In this document: in pieces, positions 8,148 to 16,343 of the stretch
Layout of the letters: each line of letters opens with the position of its first letter
How positions within the stretch are numbered: the first letter of the stretch is position 1
Origin: a virus
DNA length: 32,214 nt
Virus record (IMG/VR): IMGVR_UViG_3300030117_000657
Span: 1,309 to 33,522 of that record
Direction: 5' to 3' (one strand)
Notes under the pieces: model-generated
The model's database searches: none
The model's input: only the letters and a program-made list of their open reading frames with translations
Told to the model about the DNA's origin: nothing
Position numbers and translations under genes: made by a program

Positions 8148-9686
8148 TTAGTCAAGTATTTCTTTATAAAGGTCGATTATTTTTGTGTGTACGTCTATTC
8201 TGTTGTCTAACAGTGTGTAAACACGTTTCTCTACAGCCGAGCCGTGGAGCTGAACGACGGTGCATTTATGTTTTTGTCCTGACCTGTGAACACGAGCGTT
8301 AGCCTGTGCATATGTTTCCAACGAACTGGTTGGTCCCCACCACACCACAGTATTTGCCGCAGTAAGTGTAACGCCGTGAGACGCAGCTTGAGGTTGTATG
8401 ACAAGCACCCGTGGATTTGGCGTTTCTTGAAATGTTTTGAATATTTGTGTGCGGTTTGCAGCAGGCACATCACCCCTGATTATGTCGGTAGTGATGCCAT
8501 CTTTACGTAGTTTCTCTGTAAGAATATCAATCGTGTGCTTGAATGGCACGAATATCAAAACCTTCTGACTGGATTCGTCAATCACTTCTCGTAACACTTT
8601 GTAACGATGCGTGATGTCGAACTCCAACACATCGCTCTCGTCTGTGTACACAGCCCCTGCCGATATTTGTAGCAACTTACTCATCACCACGGCGGCATTG
8701 ATTGCAGTAATCTGTTCGCCTGTGATCTGCATGACTAGCTTCTTGCGTAACTGTTCGTAGTATTTCTTTTGCTGGCGAGTAAGTTCTACCTCGCGCTTGA
8801 CATAAACCATGGGTGGCAGGTCAAGACACTCGTCTTTCGTAAATCGTATGGCTGGTTGCAGTGCGCGGAACACTGTGTCAGTGGCGTTCTCTTTGGGTAT
8901 CCATTTAAAGTTTGTTATTTTAACCATGATCTGATCGCGGAAAGAACCAAAGAACCGTGGCACTGCTGTGGGGTTTATCAACTTTGCCAACCCATAAGCA
9001 TCCAATGGACTCTGTGCGGCTGGAGTGCCTGTCATCATCCACAGCCATGTGTCTGCGCCGACTAATTTGTTTAGAGTCTTCCATCGGTTGGTCTGGGCGT
9101 TCTTATAGTGTGTAGCCTCGTCCACGATGATTAGGTCAAACCCGCCTGCGGCTATCTCATCTTTTACAATAGCCAGACCATCATAGTTTATGATGACGTA
9201 CTCAGCACCCTGTTCGATTATCTCCTTGCGTTTTTTGCTGCTACCATGGGCCACGTCAACACGGCGGTGAGGCGCAAATGTAAACAAGTCATCACGCCAT
9301 GCGCTATCCATGATCGAGAGCGGACAGATAACTAACACACGATTGATTATCTTTTTGTTAAGCAAAAAGTCGGACGCCCATATAGCACTGGCGGTTTTGC
9401 CAGTGCCTTGCTCGTTAAAGCAGAAGGCTTTCCTGTTTAGTGTAAGAAATGCAGATGTTGTTTTCTGATGCGCGAAAGGCTCATAGCTTCCGGTCCATAA
9501 ATATTGTTTCTCTATGGGTGATGGAGCTTGGATGTTTAGGTTCTTGAGTACCTGTGTTTCGTCCACGCCCCACTTGACCACAACCTTGTTATCAGACAAG
9601 GCTTTGCTCTTTGGTATTACTTCTGTCACCTGTTGCGGGTTACGTAAACGCAACAACAACGCCCGTCCGTTCTGAATTATCTCCAC
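8148..9686 (-). CDS. SNF2/superfamily 2 helicase
   Basis: 512 residues. Motif I is FNEQGTGKTAS (residues 90-100), motif II IIVDEATHYKN (186-196), motif III MMTGTPAAQSP, and motif VI QANARVHRSGQ near the C-terminus, the signature of SNF2-type SF2 ATPases. Such phage proteins are DNA translocases or helicases for replication or recombination. The start is GTG 9684-9686, with AGGAG seven bases upstream. That Shine-Dalgarno overlaps the right end (on the transcript) of an 18-bp palindrome, so anything binding the palindrome or folding it could affect initiation. It is the leftmost gene carrying the palindrome. Confidence 0.9.
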   Translation of the reverse strand: MEIIQNGRALLLRLRNPQQVTEVIPKSKALSDNKVVVKWGVDETQVLKNLNIQAPSPIEKQYLWTGSYEPFAHQKTTSAFLTLNRKAFCFNEQGTGKTASAIWASDFLLNKKIINRVLVICPLSIMDSAWRDDLFTFAPHRRVDVAHGSSKKRKEIIEQGAEYVIINYDGLAIVKDEIAAGGFDLIIVDEATHYKNAQTNRWKTLNKLVGADTWLWMMTGTPAAQSPLDAYGLAKLINPTAVPRFFGSFRDQIMVKITNFKWIPKENATDTVFRALQPAIRFTKDECLDLPPMVYVKREVELTRQQKKYYEQLRKKLVMQITGEQITAINAAVVMSKLLQISAGAVYTDESDVLEFDITHRYKVLREVIDESSQKVLIFVPFKHTIDILTEKLRKDGITTDIIRGDVPAANRTQIFKTFQETPNPRVLVIQPQAASHGVTLTAANTVVWWGPTSSLETYAQANARVHRSGQKHKCTVVQLHGSAVEKRVYTLLDNRIDVHTKIIDLYKEILD

Positions 9687-9696
9687 TGTGTTCTCC

Positions 9697-9714
9697 TTTA
9701 CGGAATTCCGTAAA
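9697..9714. promoter_or_regulatory. 18-bp palindrome, copy 1
   Basis: Exact TTTACGGAATTCCGTAAA, flanked C/C. It fills the gap between the stop of the basic HNH-like gene (0 bases) and the GTG of the SNF2 gene (10 bases) and contributes the first A residues of its ribosome-binding site. Confidence 0.85.
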
Positions 9715-9960
9715 CTACTTTTTCTTTTTGTAGTTGCGGCTGCGGTTTTTCTTTGGGCTTTCCAGCCGTGTACCGTCTTTGTTTCTACCGCCCTTGGATA
9801 GTGCCTTCTTGTGACTTACGTCTTTGCCTTTGCGGCTTACACCTTTTTTGTCGTAAGCACGTCTGGCACGTTGCCGTTCCATTCTATCTGGGTGTTCACC
9901 CCGCTCTTTTTGTTTCTTGTATTCTTTCTTGTATGGTCTTGGTGATTTTGTGTATGGCAT
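9715..9960 (-). CDS. Small very basic protein with HNH-like motif
   Basis: 81 residues, about half charged and mostly Lys/Arg. The segment GKDVSHKKALSKGGRNKDGT resembles the HNH pattern D-x-x-H...SxGGxxN found in small phage proteins. The usual second histidine is not evident and the canonical DVDH aspartate is Ser, so nuclease activity is doubtful. A nucleic-acid-binding role is likely from charge. GGGAG precedes the ATG, which directly follows the TAG of the Cas4-like gene. Confidence 0.65.
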   Translation of the reverse strand: MPYTKSPRPYKKEYKKQKERGEHPDRMERQRARRAYDKKGVSRKGKDVSHKKALSKGGRNKDGTRLESPKKNRSRNYKKKK

Positions 9961-10626
9961 CTAGTTGCTCCCGTTGTGAACACACTCCAGAACAACACAG
10001 TGTCGGCGGCATAACCCACTGGGATGGGCGTTCCATACGTTCTTTTCATGTGCAGTCTCCATGCGCTTGTAGTTACTCAACCACTTACCCCAAAGAACTG
10101 GCATCGCATCGCGGTGATAAGTGTCCTTAACAAGGTCTCTGGATATAACAAACAGCAGCCCTGCCATCACCTTTGTGACTTTGGGAAAGTGCTTGAACGT
10201 GGCTAGTGCCATCAACTCTAGTTGACCTTTGTCCGCATACTTGGCTGATTTACTAGTCTTATAGTCTACCACCCTAGCAGTATCACCATCCATGATAACC
10301 AGATCAGCAATGCCGCGCCACCAAACTTTTTTGTCAAAAAAATCACAAGGCTCTAAATTCTCTGTGAGTCCCATCTTTATCTCACATAACTTGTCACCAC
10401 GCTTTGCCTTGAGGCTATCCAACGTATCCTGTGCAAACTTAAAGTTGTTGGGTAGGGGTGTTCCATCTCGCACGTATTCTTCTGCGGCAAGATGAAAAGC
10501 CGTGCCATACGACATGGCATCGGTCTCTGGCTCGGTATAATCCTTAGCGATCTTGAGGTGGTAGAACTTCTTGGGACATTGCTCAAACGCCTTAATCCTA
10601 CTGAATGACCACGGCTTTATGCTCAT
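9961..10626 (-). CDS. Cas4/RecB-like PD-(D/E)XK exonuclease with four-Cys cluster
   Basis: 221 residues from ATG 10626, which overlaps the upstream stop as ATGA; the frame extends seven codons further upstream but without a ribosome-binding site. The fold markers in order are FSRIKAFEQCPKKF (C17), GTAFH (H45), GIADLV (D108), VVDYKTSK (D121, K123) and Q135, the RecB-family nuclease core. The C-terminus has C206, C210 and C215, which with C17 give the four-cysteine arrangement of Cas4/AddB Fe-S nucleases. It probably resects DNA ends for phage recombination or replication. It is coupled to a zinc-ribbon gene and the polymerase upstream. Confidence 0.85.
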   Translation of the reverse strand: MSIKPWSFSRIKAFEQCPKKFYHLKIAKDYTEPETDAMSYGTAFHLAAEEYVRDGTPLPNNFKFAQDTLDSLKAKRGDKLCEIKMGLTENLEPCDFFDKKVWWRGIADLVIMDGDTARVVDYKTSKSAKYADKGQLELMALATFKHFPKVTKVMAGLLFVISRDLVKDTYHRDAMPVLWGKWLSNYKRMETAHEKNVWNAHPSGLCRRHCVVLECVHNGSN

Positions 10627-11009
10627 GGCAAGTAGCCCCCATGCCATAAAAGTTTTTTCTTCATTTTATGAGACTGACCTGTGAGCGAATAACTTTGTAA
10701 CTCTTGAAGAGAGGTTAGTGGTTTCGGTGGTAGTCTCTTAGTAACCCATCTTGCACTGGCAGTAAGTTGTGGCTTGCCTACATCTTGGTTACACAATGCA
10801 AGAGTTAACTCTGCTCTACAACTATTGCAGGTAAACTCCACAATAACTCCGCTTTGTGTATACACTATTCCATGCGACATGGACGTTGTATTCATAGTCA
10901 ACTCAACTGATCCACACTTATTGCAACATGGAAAGCCATCCCTTGTTACTAGGTCGGCATTATGACCTAGTTTCCCATAACCTATCTCCATGTCGTATTC
11001 ATCAATCAT
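10623..11009 (-). CDS. Zinc-ribbon protein, polymerase-coupled
   Basis: 128 residues. Two Cys pairs (CCNKCG near residue 28 and FTCNSC near 60) are spaced as in a zinc ribbon. The C-terminal half is basic (RWVTKRLPPKP; KMKKKLLWHGGYLP). Both ends overlap neighbours by ATGA, so it is translationally coupled between the DNA polymerase and the Cas4-like nuclease. No family recognised; nucleic-acid or protein binding is likely. Confidence 0.7.
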   Translation of the reverse strand: MIDEYDMEIGYGKLGHNADLVTRDGFPCCNKCGSVELTMNTTSMSHGIVYTQSGVIVEFTCNSCRAELTLALCNQDVGKPQLTASARWVTKRLPPKPLTSLQELQSYSLTGQSHKMKKKLLWHGGYLP

Positions 11010-12832
11010 TCACAGTCTCCATATGACTTGCCAGTGCCAGACTCGCAGTTAATAGGCAGACCTTCTGCCCAATCGGGTATCCAACGCATACACTCTTCAA
11101 TGTACGCTTGTGCCTCACCCACTTCTTCGTCACGAACACAGCACACAACAGAGTCATGCACTGTTAATACTACGCGATGTTTCTTAGCTATCTTTAGCAT
11201 TTGTTCACCAATGATGCAACGCGCTATGGCTTGGCATACGTTCTCTATGACCTTACCGCCATAGATACGGTTGCGTCCTCTGCGTGTCTTGTAGTGAAAC
11301 TCTGTGCCTTTTTCTGTGGTATTAAATCCAAGATCGTCATAGCGCAACAGCAGTCCAGACGGTAGGCGTATGGCACTATCGCGTGGACTTACCTCTAGCA
11401 CACTGCCGCAACCCAATGACGCATTGTCACCTCTGGATAGAGCCACGAGGGCTTGTTGTGCGTCACGCCATAACTTGTTTATTTTCCAATTAGCTTCGCG
11501 GTAGATGCTGATGACCCGCCGTGCTTCATCCAGTTCCATATCAAAACCAAAGTTCTTGAGTTGCGCTTGGAACTTGAGTGCGCCCATACCGTAGCCAGCA
11601 CCAAGAATAGTTGTCTTGCCAACAAACCTTTGGTCTTTGGTCACATCAGACTCTTGTACACCATAGATACGTGATGCCATCTTTACATACACATCTTCAC
11701 CAGCCCTGAACGCGTGTGTGAGATCGTCCTGTTCCGCAAGCCATGCCAGCACTCGCGCTTCGATCTGCGCCGAGTCTGCGTCTACCAGCGTATACCCGGT
11801 GGGCGCAATGATACTACGCTTTAACTTCTTACCATTTACACCACGGCTGGGCAGGTTCTGTAGGTTAATCTTGTCATCACCGCCCCACCTACCAGTATGC
11901 GCGGCGTAATATCTGACAGGTACAGGTAACATGCCTCGCTTGGCTATGTCGATAAAGCGTTGTGTCCGTGTCTCTTCCAATGTGGACTTTGTACCCAACC
12001 GTGCCGCTACTAACGCTTGCACCTGTGGATTATCATGGTCTGCCAGTGCTTTGAACTCTTCGTCCGACTTGGCAAAAGCAAAGGTCTGCTTGCCTGTGGC
12101 AGGGCTTTCTTTCATAGGTGGCTCAACGCCAAACGATTTGAGCAGTTCCGCAAACTTGGGATTGCTCATCAAATCTTCTTTGACCACTCCGGCACTCTCC
12201 AACAACTCATCCTTACGGTCACGTGTTTCTGTGAGGTGCTGTTCTAGTAGGCCCAGATCTAAGTCCAACACTGGCTGTACAAACATACGCAGTGTCAGGT
12301 CTATGAGTTTTAGTTCCTGACGAGGAAAGCCCTTCGCCATGATAGTGAATAGTTTATAGGTAAGGTCAACGTCATTGACGCAGTAGTCGCCGTACTGTGC
12401 TAGTTCAATCTCCGTAAAGTCCTCTCGCCTCTTGCCGAGTGCCTGTACGACCTCTGTTCCCTTAACACCAACACCATACTTTTCACTAACCGCCCTGAGA
12501 CTTGCGCTAGTTTCAACCCCATGTATAGCACGGGCAATGCACATAGTATCGGCATACACGCGAGGGCGAATATTATACCGCCAGTTAAGAATAGCACCAT
12601 CAAACATGGTGTTATGACAAAGTAACATAGCATCCGACCAATCGAATGATTGCAGATACTTCTTAATCTGTTCATGTGTACCACTAGCCCACTCCGTCTC
12701 TCCGCTATTTACTTTGACACCTACGCCGATCACCTCAAAACGAGGATCACGGACGTAGGCTTCAGTGGTTAGTTTCGACAGGGAAAACTCCCTGTCGTAA
12801 TAGGTTTCAAAGTCGAGAGTGATTAAGTCCAT
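11006..12832 (-). CDS. polA: DNA polymerase, family A, with 3'-5' exonuclease
   Basis: 608 residues. The proofreading domain is intact: LDFET (D7, E9), CHNTMFDG (72-79) and YCVNDVDLTY (150-159). Polymerase motifs are A, VDADSAQIEARVL (D351), B, KTTILGAGYGMG (K406, Y414), and C, LTVHDSVVC (near 558). There is no 5' nuclease domain, as in T7-type replicative polymerases. ATG 12832 overlaps the upstream stop as TAATG. It should be the phage replicase, working with the AEP primase-helicase and ssDNA-binding protein on the same strand. Confidence 0.95.
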   Translation of the reverse strand: MDLITLDFETYYDREFSLSKLTTEAYVRDPRFEVIGVGVKVNSGETEWASGTHEQIKKYLQSFDWSDAMLLCHNTMFDGAILNWRYNIRPRVYADTMCIARAIHGVETSASLRAVSEKYGVGVKGTEVVQALGKRREDFTEIELAQYGDYCVNDVDLTYKLFTIMAKGFPRQELKLIDLTLRMFVQPVLDLDLGLLEQHLTETRDRKDELLESAGVVKEDLMSNPKFAELLKSFGVEPPMKESPATGKQTFAFAKSDEEFKALADHDNPQVQALVAARLGTKSTLEETRTQRFIDIAKRGMLPVPVRYYAAHTGRWGGDDKINLQNLPSRGVNGKKLKRSIIAPTGYTLVDADSAQIEARVLAWLAEQDDLTHAFRAGEDVYVKMASRIYGVQESDVTKDQRFVGKTTILGAGYGMGALKFQAQLKNFGFDMELDEARRVISIYREANWKINKLWRDAQQALVALSRGDNASLGCGSVLEVSPRDSAIRLPSGLLLRYDDLGFNTTEKGTEFHYKTRRGRNRIYGGKVIENVCQAIARCIIGEQMLKIAKKHRVVLTVHDSVVCCVRDEEVGEAQAYIEECMRWIPDWAEGLPINCESGTGKSYGDCE

Positions 12833-13371
12833 TACTCCCCTGACTCCCCATGCACAAGTTCTGCCGCCAACGCCATGTAACCAGACGCATCGCGGAAGTT
12901 CTCTATACTTGGGTTCTGGTGCGACCTAGCAATCTTCAAGAGTGCCAGCATAACGGGTACTTGTTCGGGTTGTATGTCATAACCTGTATAACCGTACCAG
13001 AGTTGAGCAGTCAGATAAGCGTTAGACCAAAACTCTCCATGCTCCTTTTCTCTGTCGCCAGTCACCAAGTCCTCGGCTTCCCGCAGCACCTTTGCGCGTA
13101 CCCTTTCCTCTACTGGTTTATTCTCTAGCGCATAAGTGTTGTAGGTGTTACCGGAGTTATCCTTGAAGGTCTCTGTGATAACAGGTTTTACGTTGAGGCT
13201 TTGTGCTTCTTGCTCGAAGACCTCCTTTGGTGTGCCTCTTTGTGAACGAATGTTGTACACATACTTCTCACTGCACCCACAAACTTTCGCTACGTTTTTG
13301 ACTTTCGCTAGTGGGTGATCTGCAAGATATTTAGCTACTTTCTCATACTTTGTCTTTTTCTTCTGTGCCAT
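12832..13371 (-). CDS. HTH protein with DUF6378-like C-terminal domain
   Basis: 179 residues from ATG 13371, chosen for GGGAG six to seven bases upstream; the longer frame starts inside the previous gene without a site. The N-terminus is basic with an HTH (LAKVKNVAKVCGCSEKYVYN, about 21-40). The C-terminal part (DREKEHGEFWSNA; LALLKIARSHQNPSIENFRD) matches the DUF6378-type domain common in phages, function unknown. It is immediately upstream of the polymerase and coupled to it. It is the second visible candidate for a sequence-specific regulator. Confidence 0.7.
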   Translation of the reverse strand: MAQKKKTKYEKVAKYLADHPLAKVKNVAKVCGCSEKYVYNIRSQRGTPKEVFEQEAQSLNVKPVITETFKDNSGNTYNTYALENKPVEERVRAKVLREAEDLVTGDREKEHGEFWSNAYLTAQLWYGYTGYDIQPEQVPVMLALLKIARSHQNPSIENFRDASGYMALAAELVHGESGE

Positions 13372-13567
13372 GATGTTCTCCCATAGGCCATAGTGGTAGT
13401 TCCAACTGGTTCGGGTCTTTGTGTTTTTGTATACCCCCACCAGACATTGTTAAGTTGCACGTCCTGCACACGACAGGCTCAGTGCTGTAGTCTACGCTAG
13501 TCCTGCATAAGGGGCATTGGCCCAAGTCAATACGCGCTTGGAATGTACCGTCCCCCTCGTCAATCAT
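13343..13567 (-). CDS. Small zinc-ribbon protein
   Basis: 74 residues with CPLC (18-21) and CRTC (34-37), a compact zinc ribbon, then a Pro/Leu/Trp-rich tail (PNQLELPLWPMG). It overlaps the next gene by 29 bases and the previous one by 8. GGGAG precedes ATG 13567 at a slightly long spacing. No known family recognised. Confidence 0.65.
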   Translation of the reverse strand: MIDEGDGTFQARIDLGQCPLCRTSVDYSTEPVVCRTCNLTMSGGGIQKHKDPNQLELPLWPMGEHHGTEEKDKV

Positions 13568-13814
13568 CTTTTTTCTCCCTCTCTTCTTTTTCTTCTTCTT
13601 TGTCCCGCCTCAACGACATTGATAGTGCCAAGTGAAAGTGTTGCACTGCGGCCTTCAACTGATTCATGTCGAACTCTGCTTGTGCAATCTTACCGTTGAG
13701 GTTCTTAATCTGATTGACAGCGTACTTCTGATCGTCCTTCAACTCGTCGAACAAATACTCGTTGCCATCTACTTGTAACTTGTTATCAGTCATTACCCTA
13801 TCGTCACTCGTCAT
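13560..13814 (-). CDS. DUF6447-like coiled-coil protein
   Basis: 84 residues. The centre (YLFDELKDDQKYAVNQIKNL) followed by heptad-like IAQAEFDMNQLKAAVQ matches small phage proteins of the DUF6447 type; the end is highly charged (DKEEEKEEREKKDD). The start is ATG 13814 (GAGG upstream) or ATG 13793 (AGGG upstream), and I cannot decide between them. It is part of the overlapping cluster ahead of the polymerase. Function unknown. Confidence 0.65.
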   Translation of the reverse strand: MTSDDRVMTDNKLQVDGNEYLFDELKDDQKYAVNQIKNLNGKIAQAEFDMNQLKAAVQHFHLALSMSLRRDKEEEKEEREKKDD

Positions 13815-14520
13815 CTTCTTCTTCCTCCTCGTAGGTGTTGATGATTGGCATACGCCACTTTGGAATAGGTTTCAGTTTCTTGTTCTTCTTAAAATATATC
13901 TGCCCAGTCATGTACCCACGCATACCTGTGCCGTGATGCGGCATGTGCTTTCCGCAATCTGTACAGATAAACTCGGTCTGCCCATATTGTGCAAGCATCA
14001 CTTCGCCAACATCTTTTGGTGGGCTTCCACAGTGTATACACACATCACCATACCATGTGAGCGTACCTGTGAGTGGGTCTTCCTCTATCAAGTTAGTGTT
14101 TGATATGTCATGGGGGGATGCGCGGAAATGATGTTGTTCTTCGATACCGTGATCCAGACCATTGTAGTACATCCACCCACCGTCAATAGCAGACGGTGCT
14201 TCGCGTGTACCTTTTTTCGCACAAGCGGCTGACAACTGACCAAGAACATGCGGCGCAACATGTTTAGTGCCACTGCCTATGAACCTGTTTAGTTTTGGTA
14301 AATCGCATTTACGCAATGCGGCCTGTTTGTGTTCTTTCTCTTTCTCTTTTTCTTTCTTGTGGAGAGCGCGTTGTGTATCGCGTTCTAATTCACGCAATGC
14401 AAAAATCGGTGAGTGGACAGGCAGGTCGTTATTCGGTTTTTTCTTCTTTTTCTTAGTGCCTATGGGCTTACGTTTGCCGTACTCTGCCAAAACTTCTTTA
14501 CGCCGTTTTGATATCGCCAT
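13804..14520 (-). CDS. Basic protein with C-terminal zinc ribbon
   Basis: 238 residues from the third of three tandem ATGs (14520), because GGAG lies six bases before it. The N-terminus is very basic (KRRKEVLAEYGKRKP; TKKKKKK), then a charged helix (KKEKEKEKEHKQ). The C-terminal third has CIHCG and CTDCGKHMPHH, a zinc ribbon with trailing histidines, and the protein ends EEEEEDDE. It is the third zinc-ribbon protein in this cluster. Probably nucleic-acid binding; not recognised further. Confidence 0.65.
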   Translation of the reverse strand: MAISKRRKEVLAEYGKRKPIGTKKKKKKPNNDLPVHSPIFALRELERDTQRALHKKEKEKEKEHKQAALRKCDLPKLNRFIGSGTKHVAPHVLGQLSAACAKKGTREAPSAIDGGWMYYNGLDHGIEEQHHFRASPHDISNTNLIEEDPLTGTLTWYGDVCIHCGSPPKDVGEVMLAQYGQTEFICTDCGKHMPHHGTGMRGYMTGQIYFKKNKKLKPIPKWRMPIINTYEEEEEDDE

Positions 14521-14537
14521 CATCATCTCCGTTGGGT

Positions 14538-14572
14538 GGGGGAGGGAAAATGTTTCAAAAAAACCCTCCCCC
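14538..14572 (-). other. G/C-rich hairpin ahead of a ribosome-binding site
   Basis: Perfect 9-bp inverted repeat GGGGGAGGG 14538-14546 / CCCTCCCCC 14564-14572 with a 17-base A/T loop. On the - strand transcript it ends about 10 bases before the GGAG of the next gene. With no U-tract after it, it is more likely a 5' stabilising or processing hairpin than a strong terminator. Confidence 0.55.
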
Positions 14573-14648
14573 CTGCAAGATCACCACCCCCTTGAAAGGT
14601 AAACTTAGGGCGGCTCTTACTGCAGTGGTTAATTACGGCACTCACTGC

Positions 14649-14951
14649 TTACCGTCCAAACGGTATCGTGTTGAGGCTTTGTGCTACCTCACCGACATTG
14701 GTCTCGTTTATGACTAACGCAAGACCACCCTGTTTGGATATATTATCCAAGGCTAACTGCTGTAGTGGTGTGGGCTTGTTCTTTCCAGCCTTACACTCGA
14801 TGCCAAAGAAAGTTCCCTGATAACATCCTACTATGTCTGGCACACCACTGGTGCCGTAGCCACCTGTTACTGGATAAAAGTAGTACGCACCCAAGTCTTT
14901 GAGGACTGCCACCACCTTCTTCTTTACTTTCGCTTCGGGCGTCATCGCCAT
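14649..14951 (-). CDS. VRR-NUC domain nuclease
   Basis: 100 residues from ATG 14951, chosen because GGAG lies six to seven bases before it; a GTG at 14990 has no site. The protein is essentially one VRR-NUC domain: GTSGVPDIVG (D39), FFGIECKAGKNKP (E52, K54) and TPLQQLAL (Q64). This PD-(D/E)XK subtype cuts branched DNA and is common in phages as a Holliday-junction resolvase-like enzyme. A 9-bp hairpin and one 18-bp palindrome sit in its leader. Confidence 0.9.
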   Translation of the reverse strand: MAMTPEAKVKKKVVAVLKDLGAYYFYPVTGGYGTSGVPDIVGCYQGTFFGIECKAGKNKPTPLQQLALDNISKQGGLALVINETNVGEVAQSLNTIPFGR

Positions 14952-14977
14952 CTGTATCTCCGTGTCGGAACTGGTTT

Positions 14978-15005
14978 CATGGGGCGACACACATGCCGCC
15001 CCATG
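14978..15005 (-). other. Leader hairpin upstream of VRR-NUC gene
   Basis: Perfect 9-bp arms CATGGGGCG 14978-14986 and CGCCCCATG 14997-15005, loop of 10. It lies between an 18-bp palindrome and the ribosome-binding site of the VRR-NUC gene, a layout repeated before the metallopeptidase-VWA gene. Confidence 0.6.
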
Positions 15006-15006
15006 G

Positions 15007-15024
15007 TTTACGGAATTCCGTAAA
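15007..15024. promoter_or_regulatory. 18-bp palindrome, copy 2
   Basis: Exact copy flanked G/G. It sits between the terminator of the upstream gene and the leader hairpin of the VRR-NUC gene, 55 bases before ATG 14951. Confidence 0.85.
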
Positions 15025-15032
15025 GTTTATAA

Positions 15033-15059
15033 GGAGAGGGTGCTAGCTTGTCCCTCTCC
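15033..15059 (-). terminator. Leftward intrinsic terminator-like hairpin
   Basis: GGAGAGGG / CCCTCTCC, 8-bp stem, 11-base loop, followed on the - strand by TTATAAACTTT. It begins 10 bases past the stop of the gene at 15070-15480 and ends just before palindrome copy 2, so the palindrome would begin a new transcript unit. Confidence 0.6.
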
Positions 15060-15069
15060 CCCACCGATC

Positions 15070-15480
15070 TCAACTCGGCGGTATCTCTTCAACATTTTCA
15101 ATGTTTGGGCAAAGTGAACTAACATCTACACCGTCACCAGTGGGGTATCCGTAGTTATCTAGTGACCACTCGTAGCTATCCACCTCACCGTTGTACAACG
15201 CGACACAAAAGTTCATCTCCCATCCTTCCTTGCCACATATCCAGAACGTATACTTGTCTATACGCTGACCCACGTCCTCAATCTCCTGCGTGGGTGGTTT
15301 AGGATCGACCATCATCAACAACGCAATCCGTTCTTGCACCCACTGGGGTAAATCTTCTACAGTAACGTAAGTGCCTTCCAGTTTGTTGTCAACCCTATCT
15401 ATGCCTATACATGACACTTGGACAGTATTTGTATCAGGGTCTATTGAAACACGGTATAACGTGTCATGATCTAACGACAT
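15070..15480 (-). CDS. Hypothetical acidic protein
   Basis: 136 residues from ATG 15480 (GAGGG eight bases upstream); the longer frame overlaps the previous gene by more than 50 bases without a site. It is acidic and beta-rich with no recognisable motif; the middle (WVQERIALLMMVD) is a short amphipathic helix. The start overlaps the upstream stop by 17 bases. Its partner upstream also ends in a similar VSMLAMVENDTYVDDVG pattern, hinting at local relatedness. Confidence 0.65.
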   Translation of the reverse strand: MSLDHDTLYRVSIDPDTNTVQVSCIGIDRVDNKLEGTYVTVEDLPQWVQERIALLMMVDPKPPTQEIEDVGQRIDKYTFWICGKEGWEMNFCVALYNGEVDSYEWSLDNYGYPTGDGVDVSSLCPNIENVEEIPPS

Positions 15481-16339
15481 AGAACAAACCCTCGTCTGCG
15501 CGGTAGCCAACATCGTCAACGTATGTATCGTTTTCGACCATAGCCAACATCGACACCTTACCCATTATATCCTCGGGCAGATCATCAGTGTAACGTGTGA
15601 ATTCGGTTGATACATTTGCGTGCCACGCACCCTTGTGTAGATCATCCACCATGCAGACGTCGAATGTCTGCTTGCCGAACTTCTCAAACACACGGACAAA
15701 GTAACAATGTATGGGCTTGTCCTTGAGTGACTTGTACTCGTCAAGTAAACTGAACATGGTAGTCAACTCAGTGCCAAACGAAGCGTCAATGAATTCATGG
15801 CCTGTATCCACAAGGTTACGCAACTCGGTCAGCATCCTGTTGGACTGACTGCTCTCATGGTCAAACAGGCCACGCATTGCGTTGCGATATTCATTGCCAG
15901 CACCACCCTCACTTTCCTGTGACTTTCTCGCCGCATTTTTGATGTTTGCCCTCGCCATCTCGCGTGGTGAGAAGTTACGGAGAAAACGCTTGGCGTTGCG
16001 TACGGCCGTGGCGATATTGATCGTCATCTTCATGTGATGCTGATCTTGATATGTGGCGTACTTGTCGTTGGTAATAGTGCGAGACGCTACCATATACATA
16101 GCGTCACCCTCAACCTCGGTGCGAAAGTCACCGTACCCGATATACCCCATGGGGTACGGCTCGTCAGGGTAATACACCCATGCCTTCTTACCACTGTTGT
16201 ACACCACGAACTCGACACCACGAAATGCCTCACGCACTTTCTGCATGAGCAATGACAGCCCACTGGTCGGTGGTATGGTGTTGCCGTTGTTCTCTTTGAG
16301 CATCACACTCACGGTCACGTCACTGAAGTTCTTTGCCAT
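15464..16339 (-). CDS. Hypothetical 291-residue protein
   Basis: Starts at ATG 16339 with AAGGG upstream, four bases after the stop of the preceding gene. The N-terminal 100 residues are beta-rich with a GYIGYGDFR motif, then a basic helical part (NAKRFLRNFSPREMARANIKN), then an acidic C-terminus. No family recognised and no signal or membrane segment. It belongs to the 15-21 kb block of uncharacterised early genes linked by palindromes. Confidence 0.7.
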   Translation of the reverse strand: MAKNFSDVTVSVMLKENNGNTIPPTSGLSLLMQKVREAFRGVEFVVYNSGKKAWVYYPDEPYPMGYIGYGDFRTEVEGDAMYMVASRTITNDKYATYQDQHHMKMTINIATAVRNAKRFLRNFSPREMARANIKNAARKSQESEGGAGNEYRNAMRGLFDHESSQSNRMLTELRNLVDTGHEFIDASFGTELTTMFSLLDEYKSLKDKPIHCYFVRVFEKFGKQTFDVCMVDDLHKGAWHANVSTEFTRYTDDLPEDIMGKVSMLAMVENDTYVDDVGYRADEGLFYVVRS

Positions 16340-16343
16340 CTTC

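Noticed and set aside
9697-9714. Palindrome as an intrinsic terminator
   Set aside because: The 7-bp, A/T-ended stem has no U-tract at most copies, and true terminators occur separately nearby (15033-15059).
9753-10130. + strand frame of 125 residues
   Set aside because: Opposite to two well-supported - strand genes; Cys-rich composition typical of shadow frames.
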